A DNA stretch of 9,432 bases from an uncultured Clostridia bacterium (GCA_946633275.1 CAMPAT010000017.1:1-9432); one strand, 5' to 3'; shown: positions 1 through 6,508, counted from the first letter of the stretch. Program-made: numbers and translations. The notes: generated by a model from the letters alone, not told the origin.

Positions 1-157
1 TCGCCTTAAGAACTACCTTGACCGAGAAGGCTTCTTTACCGTCTTCGGTGCTGAGCACCGTCATAAGCTTGTTCTTGGAGTCGTAATTAACCTTTATTTT
101 TTCAATCAGCTTATTAGGTATGATTACGAGGTAACCGTCCGTCTTGGGTGACAGCGA
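1..157 (-). pseudogene. In-frame continuation of the lipoprotein gene beyond its stop codon, truncated by window edge
   Basis: Reading the minus strand past the TAA at 158-160 in the same frame gives 52 uninterrupted codons to base 1. The peptide begins SLSPKTDGYLVIIPNKL and continues with an alternating hydrophobic/charged beta-strand-like pattern (KIKVNYDSKNKLMTVLS, then KEAFSVKVVL). It has no plausible start codon with a ribosome binding site near its beginning. It therefore reads better as the C-terminal part of the same protein than as a new gene. A point nonsense mutation or a sequencing error would both explain it. Confidence 0.5.
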
Positions 158-1165
158 TTACGCAACGTGAATAAGCGTTGTATTCTTATACACCCGCCAG
201 TCGGTACAGGATACTGTCTTCGGCAGTTTCTTAATAGACTTATCACACGGAATATCAATTCTGCCGTCGCCGTTGATGTCGCGGCTCTTCAGGAGCACGC
301 TTCGCGTGGTACCGCTTGAGACGCCGCTTGAATAGCTGTAAAACGGCGAAATTATCGTGGAGTACCCCGGCGACCAGTAGACAAGCTCCGTGAGCATTGA
401 CGAGCCGTCAGTTTTAACGGCGTCTGCGTAAACTCTGTTTTTCCCTTCGAGTTCTTCAACCTGAAGATTATCATAAGATGAAATATGAGAGTCGAGCTTA
501 GTTTCGCCCTTGAGCTTAGCCTTATGTCCGCTGAAGGAATACAGCTCGGCTTTCGCTCTCGTAATGCTTCCCGAAGTTATTTCAAAGAGAAGCAAGTCCT
601 TAACATTGTCGCCCGTCAAATCAACTGCAATATAATTATTGACAGTTATTCCGCTGTAAAAACAGTTGAGCTTGTTTTCCTTGCTTTTACTGTTATAGTC
701 GTAGACTGCAAGCTCATGATTAGTCGAATTGCTAATCTCGTCCCAGCAGACAATCAGCTCTTTTTTTCCATCACCGTTGATGTCCTCAAACGCAAGAGAA
801 TTAACATCGGCGCCGAGCCCTTCTGTATTCTCAACGACGCTCCATTCGCCGTCGTTATTCTTGATTACAGCCAGGTCGACAGTACCAAGCTTATCTGACG
901 GCTCGTAAAAGACGATTGCCTCATCAGACTTGTCCTCGTCAATGTCGATAAAGGAGTATGCTGTGATATACTCGCCTCTGTTTGGAGTTTTAAGCGAATA
1001 GCCCTGCTTGGCATATTCATCAAGAGCATTCTTTATATCAGCGTTATCGCCGAAAGGCGAAACGGGAGCGATTAAGTCATCGATTGATGAGGAAAACCTG
1101 AGGCTGCAACCGCTGAACAAAAGAGCTGCCGCTAACAAAAGTGACACAATTTTAACTTTTCTCAA
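158..1165 (-). CDS. Lipoprotein with FG-GAP/EF-hand-like repeats, probably cut short by an in-frame stop
   Basis: Predicted exported lipoprotein of 335 residues; no specific function is recognisable. The N-terminus is a lipoprotein signal: basic MRKVK, a hydrophobic stretch, and lipobox LFSGC with Cys20 as the lipidated residue. The body carries four Asp-rich loops typical of FG-GAP/VCBS or calcium-binding repeats: DIDEDKSDE (about 74-82), DINGDGKKE (128-136), DLTGDNVKD (182-190) and DINGDGRID (296-304). These usually sit in beta-propeller-like extracellular domains. The start is TTG: the upstream ATG runs into a stop within five codons, and the TTG is preceded by AGGTGG seven bases away. The TAA at 158-160 is followed by 52 open codons in the same frame to the window edge, with plausible protein sequence, so the gene may be a nonsense-interrupted copy. 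It stands alone downstream of a terminator. Confident about lipoprotein and repeats, not about role. Confidence 0.8.
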   Translation of the reverse strand: MRKVKIVSLLLAAALLFSGCSLRFSSSIDDLIAPVSPFGDNADIKNALDEYAKQGYSLKTPNRGEYITAYSFIDIDEDKSDEAIVFYEPSDKLGTVDLAVIKNNDGEWSVVENTEGLGADVNSLAFEDINGDGKKELIVCWDEISNSTNHELAVYDYNSKSKENKLNCFYSGITVNNYIAVDLTGDNVKDLLLFEITSGSITRAKAELYSFSGHKAKLKGETKLDSHISSYDNLQVEELEGKNRVYADAVKTDGSSMLTELVYWSPGYSTIISPFYSYSSGVSSGTTRSVLLKSRDINGDGRIDIPCDKSIKKLPKTVSCTDWRVYKNTTLIHVA

Positions 1166-1200
1166 TTCCTCACCACCTATTCATAGTCGCATATGTAATA

Positions 1201-1209
1201 ATTGTAACA
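1201..1209 (-). promoter_or_regulatory. Probable extended -10 promoter element of the lipoprotein gene
   Basis: On the minus strand TGTTACAAT gives a TGn extension plus the hexamer TACAAT, about 35 bases upstream of the TTG start. No good -35 is visible at the right distance, which fits an extended -10 promoter. It lies just after the terminator of the preceding gene, so the lipoprotein probably needs its own promoter. Confidence 0.4.
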
Positions 1210-1269
1210 TAGAATTAACATAAAATAAATACTAAATTATAAAAAAATAACAATAATTACAAAATAGAC

Positions 1270-1298
1270 AAAAAAACAGCCTGTTTTACAACAGGCTG
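1270..1298 (-). terminator. Intrinsic terminator after the 45-residue peptide gene
   Basis: CAGCCTGTT (1277-1285) pairs perfectly with AACAGGCTG (1290-1298) around a 4-base loop. Read on the minus strand the hairpin is followed by seven T residues (1276-1270). It begins 14 bases after the stop of the small peptide gene and probably ends transcripts from that gene and any read-through from mnmA. Confidence 0.9.
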
Positions 1299-1311
1299 TA
1301 GTAAAAATCAT

Positions 1312-1449
1312 CTAACCGTTAATGGGATAATTGTATTCATCGTCGTCGTGAAGGTTTGTGTCATCAGGGAAGCTCGACGCAGTAAGAACGTCAGTTTCCG
1401 TCTCACATTCAGATATATCCATAGTCGGTCTGTAATACTTTTCTCTCAT
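1312..1449 (-). CDS. Small acidic peptide of 45 residues
   Basis: A short gene coding for MREKYYRPTMDISECETETD followed by an Ala/Ser then Asp-rich tail ending in NYPING. The frame is open 18 codons further upstream, but this start is chosen because AAGGAGG lies seven bases before its ATG and because the promoter sits within the longer version. It has no membrane segment or signal peptide, one Cys (residue 14), and a strongly acidic second half. The layout (a Tyr-x-x-Pro near the start, an acidic middle, then D-V-L-T-A-S-S) resembles small uncharacterised peptides common in gut Clostridia; that comparison is from memory. It lies 75 bases downstream of mnmA with its own promoter and a strong terminator, so it is probably expressed as a monocistron. 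Function unknown. Confidence 0.75.
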   Translation of the reverse strand: MREKYYRPTMDISECETETDVLTASSFPDDTNLHDDDEYNYPING

Positions 1450-1471
1450 AATGCGCCTCCTTACATATATC

Positions 1472-1500
1472 ATAATAGCACAAAATAATACATTTGTAAA
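1472..1500 (-). promoter_or_regulatory. Promoter of the 45-residue peptide gene
   Basis: Minus strand TTTACA (1495-1500), a 17-base spacer, then TATTAT (1472-1477) preceded by TGC, giving an extended -10. Transcription would start near 1465, about 15 bases before the ATG and just ahead of the AAGGAGG ribosome binding site. Confidence 0.7.
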
Positions 1501-1524
1501 CAATATGTAACTACAAGGATTAAT

Positions 1525-2583
1525 TTAAATTATTGTTCCTCCGCCGATAACGTAGTCGCCGTCGTACAAAACAACTGCCTGACCGCTCGTGACAGCGCGA
1601 ACGGGAACGGGAAATTCAACCACTACCCTGTCTCCCTCACAATAAGCGGCACACTCAACGTCACGCATATTGTAACGCGTTTTTGCAGTACAAGTAATCT
1701 TGCCCTGCGGTTTTTCATAAATCCAGTTAAAATCAACAGCTTCAAGGCGCGAGCACATTAAATCTGCCTCGCCGCCGAGGGTTACTGTATTATTCTGCAA
1801 ATCCTTTTTGCAGACATAGACGGGGTGTCCGACAGCAATGCCGAGTCCTTTACGCTGTCCGATTGTGTAGCCGATAATTCCGCTGTGAGTGCCGAGAACG
1901 TTGCCTTGCGTATCAACGAAATCGCCCTCAGCGTAAGACTTGCCCGTATGCTTTTTAATAAACGCTGCGTAATCTCCGTCGGGCACAAAGCAAATGTCCT
2001 GGGAGTCGCGCTTTTTTGCGTTTAAGAAGCCTTCTCTCTCAGCAATTTCGCGTATTTCGGACTTTGTTCTCCTGCCGAGCGGGAACATCGTATGAGCAAG
2101 CTGTTCCTGCGTCATTGAATAAAGGACATAGCTCTGGTCTTTACTCAAATCGAGACCTCGCTTAAGGTAATATCTGCCGTCTTTTTCCTCAATATCGGCA
2201 TAGTGACCCGTAACAACGTAGTCGTAGCCGAGTTCCTGCATTCTTCGATGCAGCTTTTCAAACTTAAGATACCTGTTACAGTCAATACACGGGTTCGGCG
2301 TTCCGCCCTGCTCGTAAGTTCTGACGAACTTATCGATAACCTTTTCTTCAAACTCATCTTTAAAATTAAAGACATAGTACGGCATACCGAGTTTTCGCGC
2401 CACCGAGCGCGCGTCGTCGATATCGTCAAGCGAGCAGCAGGTCTTTTCGCGGCTTATACCTATATCCTCGTTATCATAGAGCTTCATCGTTGCTCCAATG
2501 CACTCGAAACCCTTTTCCTTCATAAAATAAGCGGCGACGCTCGAATCGACACCGCCGCTCATTGCAATAATTGCTTTATTCAT
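1525..2583 (-). CDS. mnmA: tRNA-specific 2-thiouridylase MnmA
   Basis: MnmA (TrmU) thiolates U34 of Lys, Glu and Gln tRNAs in the cytoplasm. It adenylates the uridine with ATP and then adds sulfur relayed from a cysteine desulfurase. The 352 residues match the family length. The N-terminal PP-loop is SGGVDSS (9-15). The two active-site cysteines are in TPNPC (Cys99) and DICFV (Cys198). SKDQSYVLY (147-155) and GYTIGQRKGLGI (238-249) are further hallmarks, followed by the C-terminal beta-barrel. A Cys49-Cys50 pair in TCCSLDD is typical of clostridial members. The ATG lies three bases after the nadA stop with only a weak GGGA upstream, so translation is probably coupled. Sharing an operon with nifS makes NifS the likely sulfur donor. 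A tRNA-Lys(UUU), a classic substrate, is encoded at the right end of the window. Confidence 0.97.
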   Translation of the reverse strand: MNKAIIAMSGGVDSSVAAYFMKEKGFECIGATMKLYDNEDIGISREKTCCSLDDIDDARSVARKLGMPYYVFNFKDEFEEKVIDKFVRTYEQGGTPNPCIDCNRYLKFEKLHRRMQELGYDYVVTGHYADIEEKDGRYYLKRGLDLSKDQSYVLYSMTQEQLAHTMFPLGRRTKSEIREIAEREGFLNAKKRDSQDICFVPDGDYAAFIKKHTGKSYAEGDFVDTQGNVLGTHSGIIGYTIGQRKGLGIAVGHPVYVCKKDLQNNTVTLGGEADLMCSRLEAVDFNWIYEKPQGKITCTAKTRYNMRDVECAAYCEGDRVVVEFPVPVRAVTSGQAVVLYDGDYVIGGGTII

Positions 2584-2586
2584 AAA

Positions 2587-3501
2587 TTATCCCAGCTCAA
2601 TCATCTTATCAATACAGCGCTTTGCGGCAAGGCGAGTTTCCTCGTCAAGCTCAATTTCTTCGCCGCCGAGTCCTTTGCAGCAATTAAGCACGTCAACAAG
2701 AGTCGTAACCTTCATATTGTGGCAAAGCAAATCCTTTGAAAGCGGATAGAAGAACTTATCGGGGCACTCGTTTTGAAGATGAGTTACAATGCTGTTTTCC
2801 GTACCGATAATGAATTCCTTTGCGTCGCTCTTTTTGGCAAAATCCATAATGCCCGTTGTCGAGCCGACATAGTCGGCAAGTTCAACGACCTCAGGAACGC
2901 ACTCAGGATGAACTAAAAACAGAGCGTTCGGGTGCGCCTGCTTAGCCTTAATTACATCAGAGGCATTCATCTTAGCATGAGTCGGACATCCTCCCGAAAG
3001 AAGCTTGAATTCCTTTTCGGGAAGCTGTTTTGCTATCCAGGAGCCGAGGTTCTTATCGGGTATGAAGAGAATCTTATCGCTTTCAAGCTGCGAACAGATT
3101 TTAAGCGCAGATGATGACGTCACGCAAACGTCGCAAACTGTCTTAAGCTCGCTTGTCGTATTTACATACGCGACGACTGTATAATCGGGATACTGCTCCT
3201 TAACCTGCTCAATAACTTCCTTATCCATCATCTCAGCCATCGGGCAGCCCGCCGATGGATTTGAAAGAATAACTTTCTTATCAGGTGAAAGAATTTTCAC
3301 GGTCTCAGCCATAAAGCGCACGCCGCACATAATAACAGTCTTATTCCTGACCTTTGAAGCGGAAACGGAAAGTCCGAAGCTATCGCCCGTAAAATCAGCA
3401 ACCTCAAGTATTTCCGGAGTCTGGTAACAATGAGCAAGAATGCAGATATCATTTTCCTTCTTAAGTCTTAAAATTTCTTCCTGAATATCCCTGATAGCCA
3501 T
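2587..3501 (-). CDS. nadA: Quinolinate synthase NadA
   Basis: NadA condenses iminoaspartate with dihydroxyacetone phosphate to quinolinate, the precursor of NAD, using an oxygen-sensitive 4Fe-4S cluster. At 304 residues it is of the usual bacterial three-domain length. Visible motifs are LAHCYQ (22-27, substrate His and Tyr), ADFTGDS (35-41), NPSAGCPMAE (81-90), AYVNT (111-115), GGCPTHAKM (170-178), HPEC (198-201) and LLCHNM (258-263). By family spacing the three cluster ligands should be Cys86, Cys172 and Cys260, with Glu200 near the active-site iron. The start has TGAGGT six bases upstream. It sits between nifU and mnmA, with a separate promoter-hairpin region in the 70-base gap after nifU. 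The enzyme's need for a cluster explains its place beside the Fe-S genes. Neither nadB nor nadC is in the window, so the iminoaspartate source lies elsewhere. Confidence 0.97.
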   Translation of the reverse strand: MAIRDIQEEILRLKKENDICILAHCYQTPEILEVADFTGDSFGLSVSASKVRNKTVIMCGVRFMAETVKILSPDKKVILSNPSAGCPMAEMMDKEVIEQVKEQYPDYTVVAYVNTTSELKTVCDVCVTSSSALKICSQLESDKILFIPDKNLGSWIAKQLPEKEFKLLSGGCPTHAKMNASDVIKAKQAHPNALFLVHPECVPEVVELADYVGSTTGIMDFAKKSDAKEFIIGTENSIVTHLQNECPDKFFYPLSKDLLCHNMKVTTLVDVLNCCKGLGGEEIELDEETRLAAKRCIDKMIELG

Positions 3502-3522
3502 AATTTAACCTCATTTAAAGTA

Positions 3523-3550
3523 ATACGGGAGGCGCTGTGTCCTCCCGTAT
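3523..3550 (-). promoter_or_regulatory. Intercistronic hairpin in the nadA leader
   Basis: ATACGGGAGG (3523-3532) pairs perfectly over 10 bp with CCTCCCGTAT (3541-3550), leaving an 8-base loop. On the minus strand the bases after it are TACTTTAAATGAGG, with no T-tract, so it is not a convincing terminator. It would lie at or near the 5' end of a transcript from the nadA promoter, where it could stabilise the mRNA, or within the nifU-nadA intergenic RNA as a processing or attenuation element. Confidence 0.65.
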
Positions 3551-3579
3551 ATAATATATTATTGAGTCGAATTAGTCAA
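3551..3579 (-). promoter_or_regulatory. Candidate internal promoter for nadA-mnmA
   Basis: Minus strand TTGACT (3574-3579) overlaps the end of nifU. It is followed by a 17-base spacer and TATTAT (3551-3556). Initiation would fall at the leading edge of the 10-bp hairpin. This would allow nadA and mnmA to be expressed apart from nifS-nifU. AT-rich sequence yields such matches by chance, so confidence is moderate. Confidence 0.5.
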
Positions 3580-3991
3580 TGTCTTTTTCTTTGAACTGCT
3601 CGGGGTCGTACTCGATACCGTTTCTGTCATAATAATCCTTAACGGCAGCTTTAATAGCCTCCTCGGCAAGAACGGAACAATGAATCTTAACCGGCGGAAG
3701 TCCGTCGAGAGCCTCTACTACAGCTTTATTAGTGAGCTCAATTGCCTCGCTGATAGGCTTACCCTTGATAAGGCAGGTAGCCATCGAGCTTGAAGCGATT
3801 GCCGAAGCGCAGCCGAAGGTATTGAACTTAACGTCAGTAATAATCTGATTTTCGTCTACCTTAAGATAAATTTTCATAATATCGCCGCAGCGAGCGTTAC
3901 CTACCTCGCCTACGCCGTCTGCGTCGTCGATTTTGCCGACATTACGCGGATTTGTGAAATGGTCCATAACCTTTTCCGAATAAAGTGCCAT
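3572..3991 (-). CDS. nifU: NifU/IscU-type Fe-S cluster assembly scaffold
   Basis: A 139-residue IscU-like scaffold on which a 2Fe-2S or 4Fe-4S cluster is built from NifS-derived sulfur and then handed to client proteins in the cytoplasm. Only the N-terminal scaffold domain is present; there is no central ferredoxin-like or C-terminal Nfu domain. The cluster-ligand set is Cys35 and Asp37 in ARCGD, Cys61 in FGCASA and Cys105 in IHCSVLAEEA. The N-terminus LYSEKVMDHFTNPRNVG is characteristic. The ATG shares its A with the last base of the nifS stop (TAATG), which indicates translational coupling. A GGCGAGG sequence about nine bases upstream acts as ribosome binding site. A longer in-frame start inside nifS was discarded because it would add a non-homologous extension. 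No hscA/hscB chaperones lie nearby, as is usual for clostridial systems. Confidence 0.95.
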   Translation of the reverse strand: MALYSEKVMDHFTNPRNVGKIDDADGVGEVGNARCGDIMKIYLKVDENQIITDVKFNTFGCASAIASSSMATCLIKGKPISEAIELTNKAVVEALDGLPPVKIHCSVLAEEAIKAAVKDYYDRNGIEYDPEQFKEKDID

Positions 3992-5175
3992 TATTCTACT
4001 ACCTCGCCTTTCTGAATCTTTTCCCAAACGGGAGAAATGGAGCGCAGATAAACTACTACTTCATGAATTGATTTGATAATATGCTCAACCTCTTCCTCAG
4101 TATTATATTCGCTGAGTGAAATTCTGAGCGAGCCGTGAGCGCTTTCAACAGGAACGCCCATAGCAAGAAGAACGTGCGACGGGTCGAGCGAGCCGCTTGT
4201 GCAGGCAGAGCCTGATGAAGCGCAAATTCCCTTCTGGTCAAGGAGAAGAAGGAGTCCTTCGCCCTCAATGCCCTCAAAGCACATATTTACTGTACCGGGC
4301 AGACGTCTCTTGAGGTCGCCATTGACGTACGAAAGCTCAATATCAGCAATACCTTCAATAATTCTGTCTCTGAGCTTTGAAATATGGGCAGAATTCTTAT
4401 CAAGGTTTTGAACAGCCTCTTCAAGAGCTACTGTAAGTCCGACGATACCTGCGGTATTCTCAGTTCCTGCGCGTCTGTTTCTCTCCTGCGCGCCGCCGTT
4501 CATAAAGACCTGAAGCGGAACACCCTTTCTGCAATAAAGGAAGCCTACTCCTTTAGGGCCGTGGAACTTATGAGCAGAAACGGAAAGCATATCGACGCCG
4601 AGTTCTTTAACATCAACTTTGATATGACCTACTGCCTGAACCGCGTCAGTATGGAATACAACACCCTTTTCGCGGCATATTTGAGCAAGCTCTTTAATCG
4701 GCTGAACTGTGCCGACTTCGTTATTTGCAGTCATTATCGTCACGAGAGCTGTGTCATCGCGAAGCGCTGCTTTTAAATCCTCAGGTCTCACGATACCCTC
4801 TTCATAAACATCAAGAAGAGTGATTTCAAAGCCTTCGCTCTTTAATTTCTCAAGAGTATGAAGAACTGCATGGTGTTCAAACTTTGAAGATATAATATGT
4901 TTCTTGCCTTTTTTTGCGCCGTTATAAGCTGCAGAGAAAATTGCCTGATTATCTGCCTCTGTACCGCAGGAGGTAAAGTAAATCTCGCGCGGCTCGGCTC
5001 CGATACATTTTGCAACTCTCTCTCTCGCGTCCTCAAGGGCTTCCTTTGCGCGCTGTCCTACGTGGTGAAGCGAAGACGGATTTCCGTATGTATCGCGGAA
5101 ATACGGAAGCATTGCGTTAAGCGCCGATTCGCTGACCTGAGTAGTAGCTGCGTTATCAACATAAACAGTGTTCAT
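3991..5175 (-). CDS. nifS: Cysteine desulfurase, NifS/IscS family
   Basis: PLP-dependent enzyme that takes sulfur from L-cysteine, releasing alanine, and holds it as a persulfide for NifU and MnmA. The 394 residues show the whole group I fold: VYVDNAATT at the start, YGNPSSLH (30-37), [10 protein letters not shown] (67-76), EHHAV with His102 over the cofactor, HTDAVQ (175-180) with Asp177 and Gln180, [10 protein letters not shown] with the Schiff-base Lys203, RAGTEN (235-240), and the catalytic loop [17 protein letters not shown] with Cys325. The start is the ATG at 5175, five bases after AGGTG; an alternative 11 codons upstream lacks this support. It is the first gene of nifS-nifU-nadA-mnmA, behind a promoter with operator-like palindromes. 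In many clostridia an iscR-like Rrf2 gene precedes this pair. None is present here. Confidence 0.96.
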   Translation of the reverse strand: MNTVYVDNAATTQVSESALNAMLPYFRDTYGNPSSLHHVGQRAKEALEDARERVAKCIGAEPREIYFTSCGTEADNQAIFSAAYNGAKKGKKHIISSKFEHHAVLHTLEKLKSEGFEITLLDVYEEGIVRPEDLKAALRDDTALVTIMTANNEVGTVQPIKELAQICREKGVVFHTDAVQAVGHIKVDVKELGVDMLSVSAHKFHGPKGVGFLYCRKGVPLQVFMNGGAQERNRRAGTENTAGIVGLTVALEEAVQNLDKNSAHISKLRDRIIEGIADIELSYVNGDLKRRLPGTVNMCFEGIEGEGLLLLLDQKGICASSGSACTSGSLDPSHVLLAMGVPVESAHGSLRISLSEYNTEEEVEHIIKSIHEVVVYLRSISPVWEKIQKGEVVE

Positions 5176-5194
5176 AATATCACCTGATTTCTTA

Positions 5195-5217
5195 TTTCCT
5201 ATTAACATTGTAGGTTT
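5195..5217. promoter_or_regulatory. Second operator-like palindrome, 5' leader of nifS
   Basis: The plus strand reads TTTCCTA, nine bases, TAGGTTT. The core CCTA-N9-TAGG has exactly the geometry of the better palindrome at 5241-5263, and the left half TTTCCTA is identical. It lies immediately downstream of the predicted transcription start, 46 bp centre to centre from the first site. A regulator bound here would block promoter clearance or cooperate with the upstream site. Confidence 0.5.
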
Positions 5218-5227
5218 TTCGCTATAT

Positions 5228-5256
5228 AATATACATATTATTTCCTACTTTGTCAA
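5228..5256 (-). promoter_or_regulatory. Promoter of the nifS-nifU-nadA-mnmA operon
   Basis: Minus strand consensus TTGACA (5251-5256), a 17-base spacer, then TATATT (5228-5233). An overlapping TATTAT with a 19-base spacer is a poorer reading. Transcription should begin near 5221. The -35 hexamer is in the centre of the palindrome at 5241-5263, a position where a bound repressor would exclude RNA polymerase. Confidence 0.85.
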
Positions 5257-5263
5257 TAGGAAA
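5241..5263. promoter_or_regulatory. Operator-like palindrome over the nifS -35 box
   Basis: A perfect 7-bp inverted repeat, TTTCCTA-N9-TAGGAAA, 23 bp in all, with the -35 hexamer inside its 9-base centre. Size and position suit an Rrf2-family repressor such as IscR, which often controls this operon. The assignment to IscR is inference from context; the palindrome is directly visible. Confidence 0.65.
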
Positions 5264-5279
5264 ATGCAAAAAAGTGAAA

Positions 5280-5891
5280 TTATCTACCGCGTGCGAATGA
5301 GCGAACTATAAATTTTGCGCCGATACCCTCGCAGATTGCGCGCGATTTCTCGATATTTTCAGGGCTGATGACATCAACGACGGTCATATGGACCTCGTTC
5401 CCCTCTGCAACACAATCGCGCGTAAACTTAAGCATTGCGTCAAAAGCTTTTCCCGGGAAAATATTATTCGTAATCCTGTCATATTGCTCGCTGTCGGGGT
5501 CGTTAAGCGATACAGAAATAATGTCGATACACTCGCATATTTCCTTTGCGGTAGGTCTGCCGTTAATCAAGTCGGAAAGCCCGTTTGTATTAAGTCTCAG
5601 CTTAATTGACGGCTTAGTGCTCTTAACATACTTCGCGGTTTTAATCATATTTTCAAGCGCGTTTGTAGGTTCTCCGTAACCGCAGAAAACAGCGCTGTCA
5701 ACATCAGTAAAATCGTAGCTGTCGATAGCCTCCTTGATTTCTTCAAACGTCGGCTCGGTATCAAACCAAAGCCTTTTTGCGCTGCCTACTGCGTCGCCCT
5801 TCTTGCGTATGCAAAAAGCACACGAGCACGGACATTTATTAGTAATATTAAAATACGTACCACCGTCAAGCGTATAAATAATGTCTGCCAT
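5280..5891 (-). CDS. Radical SAM protein of the TatD-associated type
   Basis: A compact 203-residue radical SAM enzyme; substrate unknown. The S-adenosylmethionine/4Fe-4S motif is Cys20-x3-Cys24-x2-Cys27 in NKCPCSCAFC, with an extra Cys22 inside it. CGYGEPT (70-76) is the GGEP-like SAM-contact motif, followed by LRLNTNG (98-104) and ISVSLNDPD (125-133) along the barrel. The N-terminus NITNKCPCSCAFCIR and the following GDAVGSAKRLW resemble the short family named for frequent association with TatD nucleases (recognised from memory). No tatD gene is in this window. There is no C-terminal SPASM or auxiliary-cluster domain. The start has GAGGA five bases upstream, and the gene follows the ECF S component by 18 bases, so they form one operon. 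It ends 17 bases before the nifS operator and shows no terminator of its own. Radical SAM fold certain; subfamily fairly likely. Confidence 0.88.
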   Translation of the reverse strand: MADIIYTLDGGTYFNITNKCPCSCAFCIRKKGDAVGSAKRLWFDTEPTFEEIKEAIDSYDFTDVDSAVFCGYGEPTNALENMIKTAKYVKSTKPSIKLRLNTNGLSDLINGRPTAKEICECIDIISVSLNDPDSEQYDRITNNIFPGKAFDAMLKFTRDCVAEGNEVHMTVVDVISPENIEKSRAICEGIGAKFIVRSFARGR

Positions 5892-5909
5892 ACTTGTCCT
5901 CTTCTTTTA

Positions 5910-6413
5910 TTACTGAATACCTATTTTATCCATTATTTTTGACTTGTCAAGCGTAAATGCGATAATTGCAAAAATTACAACGCTCGCAATCGACTGAATA
6001 ACATTGCCGAATACATCAACGAAAGCGTATGCCCTGCTTATTATCATATCTGCCGCAAAGTATCCGATAACGTTAATAACGCCTGAAATAATGCTTGCAA
6101 TTACAGACGAAGCTGAAAAGAAAGTGCGTTTCTTTTTTCTGACATAAAGAAACGGGAGCGCCATAAGAGCTTTGATGATTGCTGTTGCAGGAGCATATGC
6201 CGCATATCCTCCCGCAGCGTCGGCAAGTCCCTCGCCGAGCGCGCCTGCAATTATTCCCCAGGGAGAGCCAAGCATTAACGACGCAACATAAAGAATCGCG
6301 TCGCCCATATGGACGTATCCGCTCGGGGCAGGAAAATGCACTAAGAACGTCAGCACAAATATCATTGCAGAGAGAACTGCAGTAGCTGTTATTTTATGCA
6401 GTTTTTTGTTCAT
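5910..6413 (-). CDS. ECF transporter S component (vitamin-type substrate-binding membrane subunit)
   Basis: An integral membrane protein of 167 residues with about five to six hydrophobic segments (roughly 10-26, 36-50, 52-65, 73-91, 101-122, 136-154). This is the size and topology of substrate-capture S components of energy-coupling-factor importers, which take up vitamins or their precursors at the plasma membrane. GYVHMGDAILYVASLMLG (32-49), GALGEGLADAAGGYAAYAP (57-75) and the following IIKALMALP resemble the riboflavin-transporter-type S family. The pattern does not settle the substrate. No EcfA/EcfA'/EcfT genes are adjacent, so it would use a shared module encoded elsewhere. AGGAGG lies seven bases before the ATG. 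It is divergent from a MocR-type regulator, which hints at vitamin B6 as cargo, and is followed by a radical SAM gene in the same transcript. Confidence 0.85.
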   Translation of the reverse strand: MNKKLHKITATAVLSAMIFVLTFLVHFPAPSGYVHMGDAILYVASLMLGSPWGIIAGALGEGLADAAGGYAAYAPATAIIKALMALPFLYVRKKKRTFFSASSVIASIISGVINVIGYFAADMIISRAYAFVDVFGNVIQSIASVVIFAIIAFTLDKSKIMDKIGIQ

Positions 6414-6427
6414 AATAACTCCTCCTA

Positions 6428-6456
6428 TTGCATTTAAGATAACGATAGTATATAAT
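6428..6456 (+). promoter_or_regulatory. Promoter of the MocR-type regulator gene
   Basis: TTGCAT (6428-6433), a 17-base spacer, then consensus TATAAT (6451-6456). Initiation near 6463 gives a leader of about 46 bases. The -35 abuts the divergent gene's ribosome binding site, so the two transcripts overlap. Two inverted AACTG half-sites, at 6459-6463 (just past the -10) and 6504-6508 (next to the start codon), could be regulator contacts. Confidence 0.75.
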
Positions 6457-6508
6457 ACAACTGACTACAATAAAATACACAATATTAATATTTTTTCAGG
6501 GTACAGTT

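Noticed and set aside
485..898. Plus-strand open frame of 137 codons opposite the lipoprotein gene
   Set aside because: It lies wholly antisense to a gene with a clear lipobox and Asp-rich repeats, and lacks a ribosome binding site and protein-like composition.
1450..1503. Longer form of the small peptide (63 residues)
   Set aside because: The extra 18 codons overlap the promoter and have no ribosome binding site, whereas the ATG at 1449 has AAGGAGG at ideal spacing.
2203..2739. Plus-strand open frame of 178 codons
   Set aside because: It is antisense to the junction of mnmA and nadA, both unmistakable, and shows no start signal or domain.
3523..3550. NAD-sensing riboswitch in front of nadA
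   Set aside because: The leader is one simple stem-loop in about 50 bases; known NAD riboswitch classes need more conserved structure.
3992..4027. Longer form of NifU starting inside nifS
   Set aside because: The extension has no family resemblance, and the TAATG overlap with a ribosome binding site gives the standard IscU N-terminus.
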